Numbered from the stretch's first letter, positions 39,201-50,101 are shown. The stretch: DNA of 64,000 bases from Dasyornis broadbenti (GCA_013397935.1 VZRN01001097.1:143023-207022); one strand, 5' to 3'. Translations and numbers: made by a program. The notes: a model not told the origin generated them from the letters alone.

Positions 39201-42200
39201 CTAAACAATTCAAGATCTTACTTCAAACCTACCTAATCAGCACCATCACTCTTGGACCCCATCAAAAGAAGGAAAGGGGAAAGTCCATAGTTAGATTCTA
39301 GGTTAGGACAGATAAATAATAATTTCCCAGAATTCACAGACTCACAGGATATCCTGAGTTGGAAGGGACCCGTGGGGATCATCAAAGTCCAACTCCTGGC
39401 CCTGCACAGAACACCCCAACAATCCCACCCTGTGCTCGAGAGCATTTTCCAAATGCCCCTGGAGCTCTGGCAGCCTTGGGGCTGTGACCATTCCCCGGGG
39501 AATGAATTAGTGGGAACAGTCACTGAGGAACAACTAATAGAAAAGGACTCTTAAGGTGACCAAAGTTTTAAAACATTATGTGCTGCGTCAGGAAGAAGAT
39601 GGAGAACTTGGCACGTTGCTGCAAATACTTTGTTTTAAATTCCTGTTTGAGCACTGATGCAGGCCCAAGGCACAGCAGGCCTCACTGAGGAAGGAAAAAG
39701 TGGCATTCCATGGCATTCATGTAGGAAAAATATGAAGCAGAAACTGATTTGTGGAGATTTTCAGATTAATTTTAGGAAACAAGATTCTTTCAATTTATTT
39801 CCAATATTAAGTCAACTTTTTGAATTATCTAAACTTCTATGACCTGCCCTACTTTTGTGTTAGTACAGGTAGCTATCACACCTTTTCTGTCCCCTTTCAC
39901 AGCCTTCCCTTTGCCAGTCTGGGCTGGTAAAAGAAGGGTGTTTCACACGGTGCTTTTTCATTCCTGACATTATTCAGAAAGCAGTGATAGGAAAATGGGC
40001 CAAGTATCATTTACCTGTATCATTCTAATTCCTTACAGGTCGTTAACTTGGGAAAGTAGCACTTGATTTAAATGGTGGTTTTGGTTCTCATTCAGAGGTT
40101 GTTACCTGTAGGTTCTGATTAAACTTAAGAGGGCAAATTTGTAAGAGATTGGGAATGTTGTGTGTGTCTGTTTGCAGATTGTCAAGCTAATAACACTTTT
40201 CTGTGCTTAAAATATCAAATCTGATGCTTTGAGTAGCTCAGTATGAATAATTTGATTTCCTGATGTGCCTAAAGACTTCCTTTATTCCTTCTTGCAGAAT
40301 GGGGAACTAATTTATGGCTGTAAGGATGACCAGGACTGTGTCTCTGACTGGAACGAACTGGCTCGTCACTTAAAACCCTTTTTTTTCCCTTCCAATGGGT
40401 TGGTCAGTGGCCCCCACTGCACAAGGACAATTGTTAAGGAGTTAATCCACGTGATAACCATGACGCTACTAAGTAGTACCGATACCTGCAGGGCAGGTGA
40501 CATGAAGACAGTTCCCATTTCACAAGGGAGAAGCTACTGTGAAGCAAGTGCTTTTAATAAGGAGCTAGTAAGAAATGGTAAGGGATAATTTTGTAAAAAC
40601 TGTCAATAATTAACTGTTCATGGAAAGACAGAATGGTTTGGGTTGGAAAGGACCTTTACAGGCCACCTATTCCAGCCCCCTGCCCTGGGCAGGGACACTC
40701 TGCACTAGACCAAGCTTCTCAGAGCCTTGTCTTATGTAACAATTCAGATCTTTGTCTCTTACTTATTAATATCGATACAAGAATGGAAACAGGGGAATTC
40801 TAATGCTATTTTAAAAGGGTTCTGAGCTGCGTAGCTGCCAGATAATTGTTCTTAATATGATGTTGTGTGAGCACTTAGAGCACTGTATCTGAAGACAGGG
40901 GTAAAAATAAATTCAGGAGATGGTAGAGGAATAATGAAGACAATACCAGTTTGAGCTGATAACAATCATAGGTATCCCAAATGAGTGGGGAATTTTTGTG
41001 TTGTACGCAATGACTTTGGGTTGCTTTGGCTGATTATGTGACACCTGTACTTTGCCTTTCCCTGCCCCTCCTGTCCGCCCTCGCTAGGGCACAGCTCATG
41101 TTCTTTTCATCAGCTGCACTTCTGGTAAAGAGAGGTCTGAATACCAGAGGGAAAAGGAATGGGAAGTGAGAGTTGGAAAACTGTAAATGATGTTAGTTCC
41201 TCAGTGCATAAGTTCTGCAAAGCTCTAATTATTTAAGATGCTGCCAGTTAACCTAATTACACAAACAGCACATTTCTTACTCTGCTTTTGAGGAAGACCT
41301 TTTTCACTGCCCAAGGTTTGTTAATAGTGTTGGAGAAAGAGCTGTCTTAGAGAAACCATAGCAAATACAAATCTCTTGATATTGTATGAAAAAGACCCCA
41401 GAGCTGAAATGCTAAATTATTCTGTCAGCAGTTGATAATGTTCAAAGAGAATTTGTGATGGCTTCAAACTCAGACGAGAAATTTGTGGTTTTAGGTAGTT
41501 TGTAGAGTTATATCCCAGGTGTTCCATTCTGCAGTCCAAGATGAGCTGTTTAAATGTGCAGTTCAGTACCTGCACCTGGCACTTTGGTGTTTGAAAACTG
41601 AAGTGTTTTAAGATTTCCCCCTTCCTGTGACTGGACTAAAAGTATTTGGAATTTAGAACAAGCACATGTAATGGCAAATTGAAGCTAAGACTTGTGTCTG
41701 CCTTATTTTAAAATGCATTTTCTTCTAGGTAAACATAAATTGGAAAGCTCTGGTTTACCGAGGGGTTGTCTCCTTTATAAAACCCTTCAGGCTCAGATGC
41801 TTGACATGCTGGATATTGAAGGACTTTATCCTTTGTACAGTAGAGTTGAACAGTACTTGGAGGAATTTCCTGAGGAGAGGTAAGATTTGATGGCTTTTCT
41901 TTTCAGTCTTGAGCAGCCAGGACTGCGGGCAGGATTGGCTCTGTGCACACTCTCGTTATGTTGTACAATCTTCCTTCACGGCACTGCACGTTCTGAATTT
42001 GTAATTGAACGTCCATCTGATGTTGGTCACTTTAGCTTGAATATTTAAGTAATGATTATTGAAAGTTCACAACAGGCTGAGAGAGAAAAATGCTCTTTTT
42101 CTTAGTAGTGGAGATGGTATATTTGCAGAAAGGTACAGTAAAATGGGTGGTTTCTCCTGACCCCAGTACCTGCACAGCTGGGCATGTCTGCAGGGATAAT

Positions 42201-44864
42201 GATGTTTTGCAATGATGATTGCAAGCTGCTGGGTTTTTTCCCCTCAAATAAAGCTTATTAGTGTAATAATAATTACTACAAGAAGCCTTCACTGGGGTGC
42301 TGTTCCTCTCCTGTGCTCACACGAGGGCACTCTGGCTTCACTCAGGAGTTGCTGCTGCCTGTGCAGTTACACAGGGAAAAAACTGAGCACTGGAAATGTG
42401 TTCTTTGATCCACGGGGGTTTGTGTGGGACAAACCCCCCTGTGAGGGCTCAGCTGCTCAAAGGGGGAAGGAAGGAGGCCAGGACACCCCCCATTAGCACA
42501 TGGTGTGGAGAGGGCACTGTCAGATATGCCTATGCCCCCAGTTTATACTTTTTATATATGTAACAATGTATTATAATATGAACACACACACATTGGTATT
42601 TTATATTTCCATTTCTTATATATATGTATTTTCAGTAAGGCTTCTGGAGCTCCTGCAGACTGTCACAAATTTTGAAACTTACCCATTCTTTTGCAAAAAA
42701 CACTTCTTGTAGTGATACATGGTTGTGGCAGTGGATTGAGTCATGTTTATAAAACCCCACACAACCCAGATCCTAAGCAGCAGTAAATCTTGAGTGCTAT
42801 GAGAATAACAGGGGCTGTTGTGATGGTGGTTGGCAATGGGTTATAATACTTGGACATGTTTATCAGTGTTATTGTTGGGTTGTTCAGAGTACCTGGGCGG
42901 CTGAAGAAAGATCACACTGAAAACCAATACATCATTTTGGCTGTCTGTAAATCTTCTTTTAACATTTATTTAGAAGTACATTACAGATAGATGGACCTTA
43001 CAATGAAGCGTTTTATGAGAAGCTGCTGGACCTTTCCCTGGAAGATGATGGGACAGTGGCGTTTGCATTAACAAAGGTACTGCTCAACTTCCTTGAGGGT
43101 TGTTTGCTCTGTCAGTGTTAGTTAACCACTGTCTCACTGAAAGGGCTGGATAATGGATGGAAGCTTGTCAGGGTCTGTACAGTTAAAGTTCTTCATTGTG
43201 CCAGGGTGCATCTTTATAGCAGAAGCAGTTAAAAACCAGCCTGTAAGTACCAGTTCTTGAGAGAAAAAAAATTATTTGCTTTCTAGACTGAGGAAGCATT
43301 TGCAGGAACTGGTGCTATTTGGCCTTTAGTAACATGATCTGTAGGAAATAAACATGATTCTTATACAGGATGCTGCAAAAGCACCTGCTCCTGCCAACCT
43401 TTTGTTACAAAGAGAATTTCCAGCTCTTAAAGTGCCAACATACAGATACAAGGAGTGTAGTGCTGCCTTTTGTAAGGAAGAGGATGCTTTACTCAGGCAA
43501 ACATGAATCTAAGAGAAAATGTGTCTTATTGTCTGTTGTACAGGTGCAACAGTACAGAATAGCAATGACTGCTAAAGACTGCTCCATCATGATTGCCCTT
43601 TCCCCCTGCCTGCAAGATGAATGGTAAGAGCTGCCTGTACCTGCTTTGGAATGGCTCCAATTGTTTAGAAATTGGAGATGTTTGTACTGTTCAGGCAATT
43701 CAATCACTTTAAAAAAGCATTGGGGTGTGTGTGTGGGGTGGTGTGTTCAAATATTTGGCTGTGAGCATTTTAGTAAGGTTCTGATTTAAGACATTTATGA
43801 TGACTGTCTCTTTCTGAAGAGTTTTAAGTTAATCAAGAGGATCAAAGTTTTATATTTATTCCCTTATTAAAATTGGAATTGACTGTTCATAGCAGCTCTA
43901 TTTGGTTTTAACTTGGTACAATTTTTCTCCTGTGGTGTTCTCCTATGAGAGATTTTTCAAGCTGAGTTGCCTTTAATGGCCTAGTTAGAATAAAACCAAG
44001 GCAATAATCAAGAGGTGACAGCTTGGGCTGTCAGGCAGGAGGCTTTGCCATAATATTACCCATTTTGGCTTGTGTCAGCAGTGCTAATCTATTCTTCTGC
44101 AGGGGGCTTTGCTTTACCAGAGCCCTTTTATTTTTAGAGAATGCTGTTTTCTGCATTTGTCCTGCAGTTCTCCTGTGAAATGCTGGTGATGGACAGACTT
44201 GTGCAATGGCTGCCTTCAGAACTCCTCCACCCCTCAGCATGCTTGGACAGCAGTTCCCATACTAAATGTTTTATTACCTTGAACCTAAGTAGGAGTTGCT
44301 GTCACTTTTCTGCTTCTGCTGGTTAACAAGGCTGTTGCTTTGTATGCACCACCTAGAAACAGCTTAGATTTATTAAATACAGTAAGTGAGAGTAATGTTT
44401 GACTTCAGCTGTGTGGAAGCTGAAAGGAAAATGACTGGAAGAGGTGACAGCAAGGTTCCCATCAGGACTGGTTAAGCTGGAGCTATCATTTCCTAAGTGC
44501 TACATTAGCTGCAGTTTATTTTCTTGGGCTCCTGTGAAAATTCTAAGATAAACATTAGAGTCACTTTCGCAAGGGGACACATAAATTTAAAATACTGGTT
44601 TTAGTGACTCAGATGTGCAATGTGGTTTTATTTTCCAGCTCTGAGCAAAGACCTGTGGTACTGACATCCAAATCCAGATTCACCTTCTCTGTTTCTGTGC
44701 TGGACCTGGACCTGAAGCCCTACGAAAGCATCCCCCACCAGTACAAACTTGATGGTGAAATAGTCAACTATTACCTGAAGAATGTACAGGCCAAAGAGGA
44801 CCCAGTTATGTCCAACCTCTTCAAGGAGAATGAAGACTGCACATTAGTTCTCCATAAAGTGTAA
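18121..44864 (+). CDS. IPPK: Inositol-pentakisphosphate 2-kinase (13 coding exons, 491 aa)
   Basis: Phosphorylates the 2-position of Ins(1,3,4,5,6)P5 with ATP to give InsP6, the last step to phytate, which feeds inositol pyrophosphates and acts in mRNA export and as a structural cofactor. Seen: 13 exons with GT-AG borders and agreeing phases; the joined CDS is 1476 nt. It matches remembered human IPPK nearly throughout: a glycine-rich YHGEGN at 13-18, EIKPKCGF at 136-143, MHQHLK at 163-168, YCPLDLFSG at 180-188, TAKDCS at 399-404 and DLDLKP at 439-444. By comparison with the Arabidopsis IPK1 structure (from memory), Lys138/Lys140 bind substrate, Asp402 is catalytic and Asp439/Lys443 sit at the metal/substrate site. 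All are present, so the enzyme should be active. Residues about 268-312 are a variable loop. Met1 (ATG at 18121, gggcATGg) is chosen because the human protein starts in the same place; Met6 is a second plausible start. Confidence 0.98.
18202..31142 (+). other. IPPK: IPPK intron 1 (12.9 kb)
   Basis: No nested gene is recognisable. The first 200 bp continue the CpG island. Further on come T- and GT-rich tracts on the sense strand (18691-18760, 23505-23545, 29110-29250). Open frames in it are short or low-complexity. Confidence 0.8.
29110..29250 (+). repeat. GT-only tract with very strong strand skew in IPPK intron 1
   Basis: About 140 bp made almost only of G and T on the sense strand, with long T runs broken by GG and GTGTGTG; only a handful of A and C occur. 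In the pre-mRNA this is a GU-rich stretch about 1.9 kb before exon 2. Confidence 0.8.
31143..31190 (+). CDS. IPPK: IPPK coding exon 2
   Basis: Residues 28-43 (RCVVLRFLK onwards). The acceptor CTCCAG ends at 31142 and the donor is AAG|GTAAGA. It contains a run of eight C at 31171-31178 inside the coding frame. Confidence 0.95.
34957..35052 (+). CDS. IPPK: IPPK coding exon 3
   Basis: Residues 44-75, with the conserved HLQNIVDFGK and GENYVHHG. Phase 0 at both ends; acceptor TCCCAG, donor GGG|GTAAAT. Confidence 0.96.
35829..35895 (+). CDS. IPPK: IPPK coding exon 4
   Basis: Residues 76-97 plus one base (EIIQLPLDFVRQLCLKIQ). The acceptor is GATAG, a less usual pyrimidine-poor end; the donor G|GTAAGT is strong. 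Confidence 0.95.
37470..37591 (+). CDS. IPPK: IPPK coding exon 5
   Basis: Residues 98-138, ending in the substrate-binding EIK of EIKPKCGF. Notably GC- and CpG-rich against its introns. Acceptor CCCAG, donor AAG|GTGTGC. Confidence 0.96.
37978..38067 (+). CDS. IPPK: IPPK coding exon 6
   Basis: Residues 139-168, PKCGFIPF to MHQHLK, with Cys141, Cys159 and Cys162. Phase 0 at both ends; donor AAG|GTAATC. Confidence 0.96.
38656..38714 (+). CDS. IPPK: IPPK coding exon 7
   Basis: Residues 169-187 plus two bases of Gly188, carrying the family signature YCPLDLFSG. Acceptor CCACAG, donor GG|GTAAGG. Confidence 0.95.
39065..39137 (+). CDS. IPPK: IPPK coding exon 8
   Basis: Completes Gly188 and runs to residue 212 (NKQRMHFALKSLL). 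Acceptor CCCTAG, donor AAG|GTAAAC. Confidence 0.95.
39338..39505 (-). mobile_element. CR1 LINE 3' fragment in IPPK intron 8
   Basis: Reverse-strand CR1 tail: 'cctgagttggaagggaccc', 'tccaactcctggccctgcac', 'ctctggcagccttggggctg'. It is antisense to IPPK and 5'-truncated. Confidence 0.92.
40298..40577 (+). CDS. IPPK: IPPK coding exon 9
   Basis: Residues 213-305 plus one base; the largest exon, covering NGELIYGCKD, KPFFFPSNG and the variable loop. It carries a run of eight T at 40379-40386. A CR1 fragment begins about 45 bp after its donor. Confidence 0.95.
40620..40727 (-). mobile_element. CR1 LINE 3' fragment in IPPK intron 9
   Basis: The 'tttgggttggaaaggacctt' and 'ccccctgccctgggcaggga' blocks mark a different CR1 subfamily tail from the other copies. 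It starts about 45 bp downstream of the exon 9 donor. Confidence 0.88.
41729..41879 (+). CDS. IPPK: IPPK coding exon 10
   Basis: Residues 306-355 plus two bases, with GCLLYKTLQAQMLDMLDIEG. The acceptor TTCTAG is at 41723-41728 and the donor is AG|GTAAGA. Confidence 0.95.
42974..43076 (+). CDS. IPPK: IPPK coding exon 11
   Basis: Residues 356-390 (TLQIDGPYNEAFYEKLLDLS to ALTK). Acceptor TTTAG, donor AAG|GTACTG. Confidence 0.95.
43544..43623 (+). CDS. IPPK: IPPK coding exon 12
   Basis: Residues 391-416 plus two bases. It contains TAKDCSIMIALS with the predicted catalytic Asp402. Acceptor TACAG, donor TG|GTAAGA. Confidence 0.96.
44639..44864 (+). CDS. IPPK: IPPK coding exon 13 (terminal)
   Basis: Residues 417-491 and TAA at 44862-44864. 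It contains DLDLKPYESIPHQYKLDG and the conserved C-terminus EDCTLVLHKV. Confidence 0.97.
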
Positions 44865-47812
44865 CCATTCCCTTAAGGTTATTTTTATTCAAACACATGA
44901 GAAAGTGAAAGATTATTGGAATACAGTTATGGTGATTTTTTTTTTTTGTTTCTATTGTGTTCAGTGCATTTTTCAGCTGTGAATGTTTTTGCTTTTATGA
45001 AATGATTTCTAATGGGTAATGCCTTCTCAGAGACCTGGGATAGCACTAAGCCACATGTTTGCTAGATAACCTTAATGAATGTATTTAATGTGACAGAACA
45101 GGTAACGTGCCATACCTTGGAACTAGAGGACAGATCAAATTAATACAGAAAGTCTACTTCCTTAGAATTGAAAGAGCACAGAATTAAAAGTTTCCTGAAA
45201 TATTGCACTAACATAGCCTAATTACTAACAGGAGAATTGCCTTGGAGCCTGTGCTGAGTCTCCCTCATCTCTACTAAAGGAGGCAATGCTCTGGCAAAAC
45301 CTGATATGACACTTTAGCATTAATCCACTGAAAATAAAACCATGCAGTGGCTGATCCGTGGAACTGCCCTCCCACTGCAGAACACTTAAGTACTAATGCA
45401 TGGACTAGGAACACAGGCTGCCTCCAGAAGTTGTGTGGTCACCTTGTAGCTACGTAAAGCTTCTGAAACAGAGTTAGTTCTACATGATAACTGGGCTTAA
45501 CTCACCTGCCATGCTGGTTTTTATTGTCTATACATTATATGCTGCTATTGAAGGTGAAACCACAGCTTGCTCTTGCCTAATTAAAATTAATCTGTAAGAA
45601 GATGTTCTGAGTTTTACAGAGCATTTCTGGTCTTTCAAATAGTGTCAAACTGATGCCCCACACACTGCATGGCATGAGCAGCTGCTTTCAGGCTCCTTTG
45701 CTTTCAGTGACACAGAAGAAAGGTGACAGAATCCCATTTCCTTCCCTGCAGCTGCAGTGGGTCTGTCTTGTGCCAGGGTGAGCTCGTGTCACTGCTGCAT
45801 GTGAGCTCTGTGGAGCTGGGGAGGTGCTGCAGTAAAGCCATCCTTGGGGAAGATCCTGAGCTGGAGATTGAAGGGTATGTCCAAAACTGAGGGTCCTATG
45901 ATAAAATCTACAGCTCCTTTTCCCTCAGGAATTACAGCCCCTGAGAGGTGCAGAGATGCTCCTCAAGCCACAGTGAACAGCTCGTACCTGGATACAGCCT
46001 GTTCTTACCAGTAATCTTCAGAGTCTTGTAGGTTAACTCCTAAATGTTTAATATTCTCCTGAAGATTTAATATTGGGATCTCAGTGTAATCTTTGAATTG
46101 TTCCACTTTACCTGAAATTCAAAAACAGGACCCCATTGTTGTACCTTGGCATAACTCAAGGAAGAAAAGTGAAACAGAGACCTGAGCTGGCAGTGCTGGT
46201 ATCCAGTGCCAGGAGCCTTTCTGGGACACGGCCTGAGACATGAGACTGCACCAGTGCAATAAGCTGGCAGTTGACAGCAGGAATAACCCCTTCTTCCCAA
46301 AGAAAACCTGGGGGGAGAGAGAGCTACTTATAAAGCCAGAAACCCTCTAGCTACTAGAAAGAGAAGGAAGAAAGGACCCTGTACAAAGTACAAGGGAATT
46401 TTCCAGGTTTTTATGCTGTAACTTTACTCACATTTCATAGACGAACAGAAGTGTCTGTGCTGAGCAAACAGTTTCGTTTTCAGGCAATGAGGAGGGAGCT
46501 AAAGATGAACTGAAGGTTACACAAAACCAGCTCAACCAGTTCCATGGCAGTGGATAAGCAGCAATGAATTTTGCCTGTGTACTGGATTCCAAACTTGAAA
46601 TGAGCCTGCCTTATCTAACAAGATTGGATTTTGATGAATAGCAATTCTCTCTGGTGTTGCTCAGCTGTGGAGTCTGGCAGAAACCAGGCTGTGGTCTGTT
46701 GATTTTTCCTGACCTACCAGAACAGTGGGAGACTATTTCAATGATCAAATAGTGGATTATTACATTGATGGGATTATAATCATACTGTTGCTTTAGTTCT
46801 TGGTTTCGCCACCTATTTCCCCATTGCTGTGTGGAGCAGGTGGTTGGTGCTGCCAGGGAGGCTCCAGCTGCTCTGGCCTTGCAAAGGAGGGTTCTTCCTA
46901 TCACCTGAGAGCCCAGAGCTGGTGGATTTGGGCTCTTGGTTCCAGGAACTGTTACTCCCTACCTGAGAAGTACCTGACTTCCAGTGCCATCGGTTTGGTT
47001 TGGATACGGTTGTTTGGTTGGGGTGTGCAGAGCAGGAAGTCCTGGAAACACTGAGAGTTCCCAGATGAGCTCATGGCACATCTGAAGGAGGTGAAGGGAG
47101 AGGCAAGACATCCATCTGATCTGTTTTGCTTCTTCAGAGATGATTGTGTGAAATGTGACGTTTTGGTAATGTGTTCCTTACCAGAATTTCCTCCTGGAAA
47201 TCAGAAGTGAAAAGGAAGTGCTGTAGTGGGCAGCAGGTGACCTGCCCATCTTTTCCCAGAGGTGTCATGGGCCTCTCTGGGTTAGGTTAACGCTATCTCA
47301 ACACTCACATTGTGGAACAAAGTTACTTCATACAGTTACTTTTGGGTTTTTTAGCATTGTATGTCTTTGAAATCTTCAAATTGTCTTCTTCCACTCTAAT
47401 TTAATGAGAAAGCTGTTTAACTCTTTGTTCTAGGAGTCTCTTACTGTTCTCTTGTCATTTTAAAATCACTGTACTTTTACAGAGCTGTGAAATGAAATGG
47501 ATTTTTATGGACTTGATTTTGACAGTGCATGATCTTTTAACAATTTCCAGGTATCTAGAAAATGTTAAGAAGATAAACCACTCTGGTACATTAATGATTC
47601 AGAAAGATAAATTTATAATGAAATCACTCTGGACATGTAACTATTTTATTTGGCATTTTTGTATTTAAATGGCTGTATTTATTTTCATGTCATGACAATT
47701 TATATATAACGTGCCATAATTGTACAGATAGCATGTTTTATGAGTATGGTTTCTAAATGGAAAATAACTTAATGTTTATATTCAATAAAATTATAGACTG
47801 TGTAACACAATA
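44865..47812 (+). promoter_or_regulatory. IPPK: IPPK 3' UTR with poly(A) signals at 45333 and 47784
   Basis: About 2.9 kb with no coding exon. AATAAA at 45333-45338 could give a short UTR. AATAAA at 47784-47789, in an AT-rich setting typical of a distal end, gives the long form and stops just 77 bp short of the opposing CENPP stop codon. Use of either site is inferred from sequence alone. Confidence 0.65.
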
Positions 47813-47865
47813 TCTTAATTAAAACTACTTTTGAAATTGCTACCTGGTGTAAGTAATGCTGGCAT
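47645..47865 (-). promoter_or_regulatory. CENPP: CENPP 3' UTR, overlapping the IPPK 3' end
   Basis: On the reverse strand AATAAA motifs occur at 47683-47678 and 47650-47645, about 185-220 bp past the CENPP stop. If they are used, the CENPP mRNA runs antisense through the last 100-150 bases of the long IPPK 3' UTR. Confidence 0.55.
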
Positions 47866-47987
47866 TCATTTTCCTGAGCTCAGCACTTTGATCAGGTTCT
47901 CGATGGCTGCCTCGATCCCAAAGAGCCCGAGTGCGCTCCGGAAGCTGCTGGGGATGCTCTCCACACTCATCATCCTCTGCTTCAGGA
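47866..47987 (-). CDS. CENPP: CENPP last coding exon
   Basis: Acceptor TCCTGCAG, then 122 bp to the TGA at 47866-47868. It encodes LKQRMMSVESIPSSF and the conserved GIEAAIENLI helix. Confidence 0.95.
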
Positions 47988-50101
47988 CTGCAGGAAAAAC
48001 AGAGCAGAGCAGGTTATTTTCCAAGAGATGCAGCAGTGCTGACAGCAGGTGGGTAAAGCAGGATGCTGCAGGCAGACAGGGGTTGTAAGCCCTTGGAAAT
48101 TACACAGGAGGTGAAGTGTAGCTGCTGCTGAATTGGGGTGGGCTCTGGGAGGTGGAGTTCCATGGGATCGAGAGAGATGCTGGCCAAAACCCAGGCCTGC
48201 CAGCTCAGGAACAGTTCCTGAAGCCACTGAGGTTACCTTGCTCTGGTACTTTGGTCAGCAGGTCCAGGACAGGTGTAGTGATCCCTTCTTCATCGAGATG
48301 GATCTTCCAAACAATCATTAATTCAAGCCTGTACCGGGTGCACAGGAAAGGCAGTTCAGGGTTAACCAGGCCGCTGTCTTTAAGGTTCCTTCAAAGCAGA
48401 AAGTGCAGCAGTCATGAGGCTCAACCTCATGTTCTGCAACAAAATTTGCCTCATTAATGTAATGTACCACCTGTGGATTCAGGACCCAGGAACACATTAA
48501 TCCGAGGAAAACCAGTGGACAAGGAAAGGTTCTGGCTACATCCAGATTTGCACAGTGCAGTGGGGAAAAGTGAGAGGAAAGCAAAGGAGAGCACTGAGCA
48601 TCTCCTGGCCCTACCCCTCAGGTAATATCTCAGCACCTGATCCTGAGTGTAGAGCAGGAAACTTGTTTCACAAGTATTTGCATAAATGGTGATGTGCTGG
48701 GTTTGGAATAAGGGCCATGCTATTCACGTCCTTTTTAGACTAATGGCAGGTACACATTTACCAAAGGCCTACACTCCTGCAGTTGTTTGCTTTTAATTAA
48801 AAAAAAAAAAATCATTTAATTTAAAACAAAAATTCTTAACATCAAAATGAGTATTAGTGGTTGTGCAAGCCTAGTCACGATTCCCAGCTTTTGCAGGGGG
48901 ACAACATTGCTGCACCATCCCAAGTGCATCCCGATGAGGCAGGAGGCGAGTCCAGAACAACATCCAGAGCAGAGCTGCTGCTTTACTGCTCCCTGTCTGC
49001 TTTACTGCGTCTTTGTTCCCTCCAATCCTAGAACTCCTTACAGAAGGTAAGGCTTTGCTAATCCAAACCTGGTCTGCACAGTGAGTCACTGTGAGGAGGA
49101 AGGTTCCTTCCTCAGTGGTGTTTAATCCATAATGACTGTAAAAGTTCCCTTCAAATGTGATTTGTCAGCCTTTTGCCACTTCATTTTTACAAACCCTTTG
49201 GGAATTTGTGCACAGCTTGTTCTGGGATTTTGCAAACAAATTTCTATGCCAGGCTGTTTTCTACCAACACTGAAATTACTTTGAAATTCTTGTGTTTCAT
49301 GACTGTGGGTGAGAGGGAATGAGGGTAATGGAATTGGCACCTGGCACCAGAGGAGAAACTAAAATAAAGCAAGTTATTCCCTATCTGGGATAGTCTAAGA
49401 ACTATCTGGGATAATCTAAGATCTATTCATTCCTGCATCCCCAGGTTAAAGCATTTAGTTTTAAAGGGCAAGTTTGGCAGCACTGTCTGTTAGGGTTTCC
49501 TTGCTAATTCCACGCACAAACATAATGAAGGGAGCTGTGTTTTATTTCCAGTTGTTTCTGTATAAATCGAAGCATGTTAAAGCAAGGCAGAACAGAAGGG
49601 TTGATCCCTTCACAAAGTACTTTTCTTGGCCCTTACAGAATTCCTGATAGTGATAGTTACACCATCTTACATTTAACTGTAAGGATTTTTTCCTCTATTG
49701 AAAATCCCAAATGTACTGGAACATCACCACAGGGAACCCAGACAAACCCCATGTGCCTGGTAGGTAATAATTCCCTCATCTAACTGATTTCCTTCTAAAA
49801 CAATGGAAAAGTACAGCCACAGTTTCTTCCAGTTACATGGTAAACACCATTTTCTTTCTGTTCTTTCATGGCAAGACACCAAGGAATTGGGCTTTGCTGG
49901 GATGGGACTGGGATCCCTGCACTTCCTGCCACAGAAGGAAATTGGAGCTGCATCACGAGGCTGCTGCCCTGCCTGTGCAATCCCTCACCTGTGTAATACA
50001 GAAATGCATTTATTGGCTTACCCAGAGACTTTGGGGTTCCTTAGAACTATAAAATCTCCCAGCAGTCCTTCTGGAAGGGTCACGATGTCAGGATACTTGG
50101 C
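47866..50101 (-). CDS. CENPP: Centromere protein P, last three coding exons (partial)
   Basis: CENP-P is a subunit of the CENP-O/P/Q/U/R part of the inner kinetochore network (CCAN) at centromeres; it pairs with CENP-O through tandem RWD domains. Seen on the reverse strand: exons 50022-50101, 48237-48328 and 47866-47987, joined in frame (phases 0, 2, 2) to 97 residues and a stop. They begin AKYPDIVTLPEG, pass through LELMIVWKI and TPVLDLLTKVPEQ, and end in LFGIEAAIENLIKVLSSGK. These align with the C-terminal RWD domain of human CENP-P (KYPDAVYLSEG, FELVIVWRI, LDLLTKVPQ, LLGIEAALESLIKSL). The last residues are shorter and differ from human. The upstream exons are not in the window as far as I can see. 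It is convergent with IPPK, as in human. Confidence 0.94.
48237..48328 (-). CDS. CENPP: CENPP second-last coding exon
   Basis: Acceptor GTACAG, donor G|GTAACC. It encodes LELMIVWKIHLDEEG through LLTKVPEQ; LELMIVWKI corresponds to human FELVIVWRI. Confidence 0.93.
48329..50021 (-). other. CENPP: CENPP intron between the last two upstream visible exons
   Basis: About 1.7 kb without recognisable coding content. It holds an A-run at 48800-48813 and the tandem 21-mer at 49381-49422. Confidence 0.8.
49381..49422. repeat. Tandem 21-bp duplication
   Basis: Two adjacent copies of a 21-mer starting CTATCTGGGATA at 49381 and 49402. They differ only at the 13th base (g/a) and the last base. Confidence 0.85.
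50022..50101 (-). CDS. CENPP: CENPP third-last coding exon
   Basis: Acceptor TTCACAG just upstream of 50101, donor GG|GTAAGC at 50021. It encodes 26 residues plus two bases, beginning AKYPDIV in phase 0. Confidence 0.92.

Larger units (their letters stand above)
31191..44638 (+). other. IPPK: IPPK introns 2-12
   Basis: Introns range from about 0.4 kb (intron 5) to about 3.8 kb (intron 2). Seen in them: an A18-type run at 31881-31898, an (AC) run near 35157-35168, CR1 fragments in introns 8 and 9, an (AC) run near 42584-42591 and a (GT) run near 43725-43735. No extra coding exon or nested gene is apparent. Confidence 0.8.
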
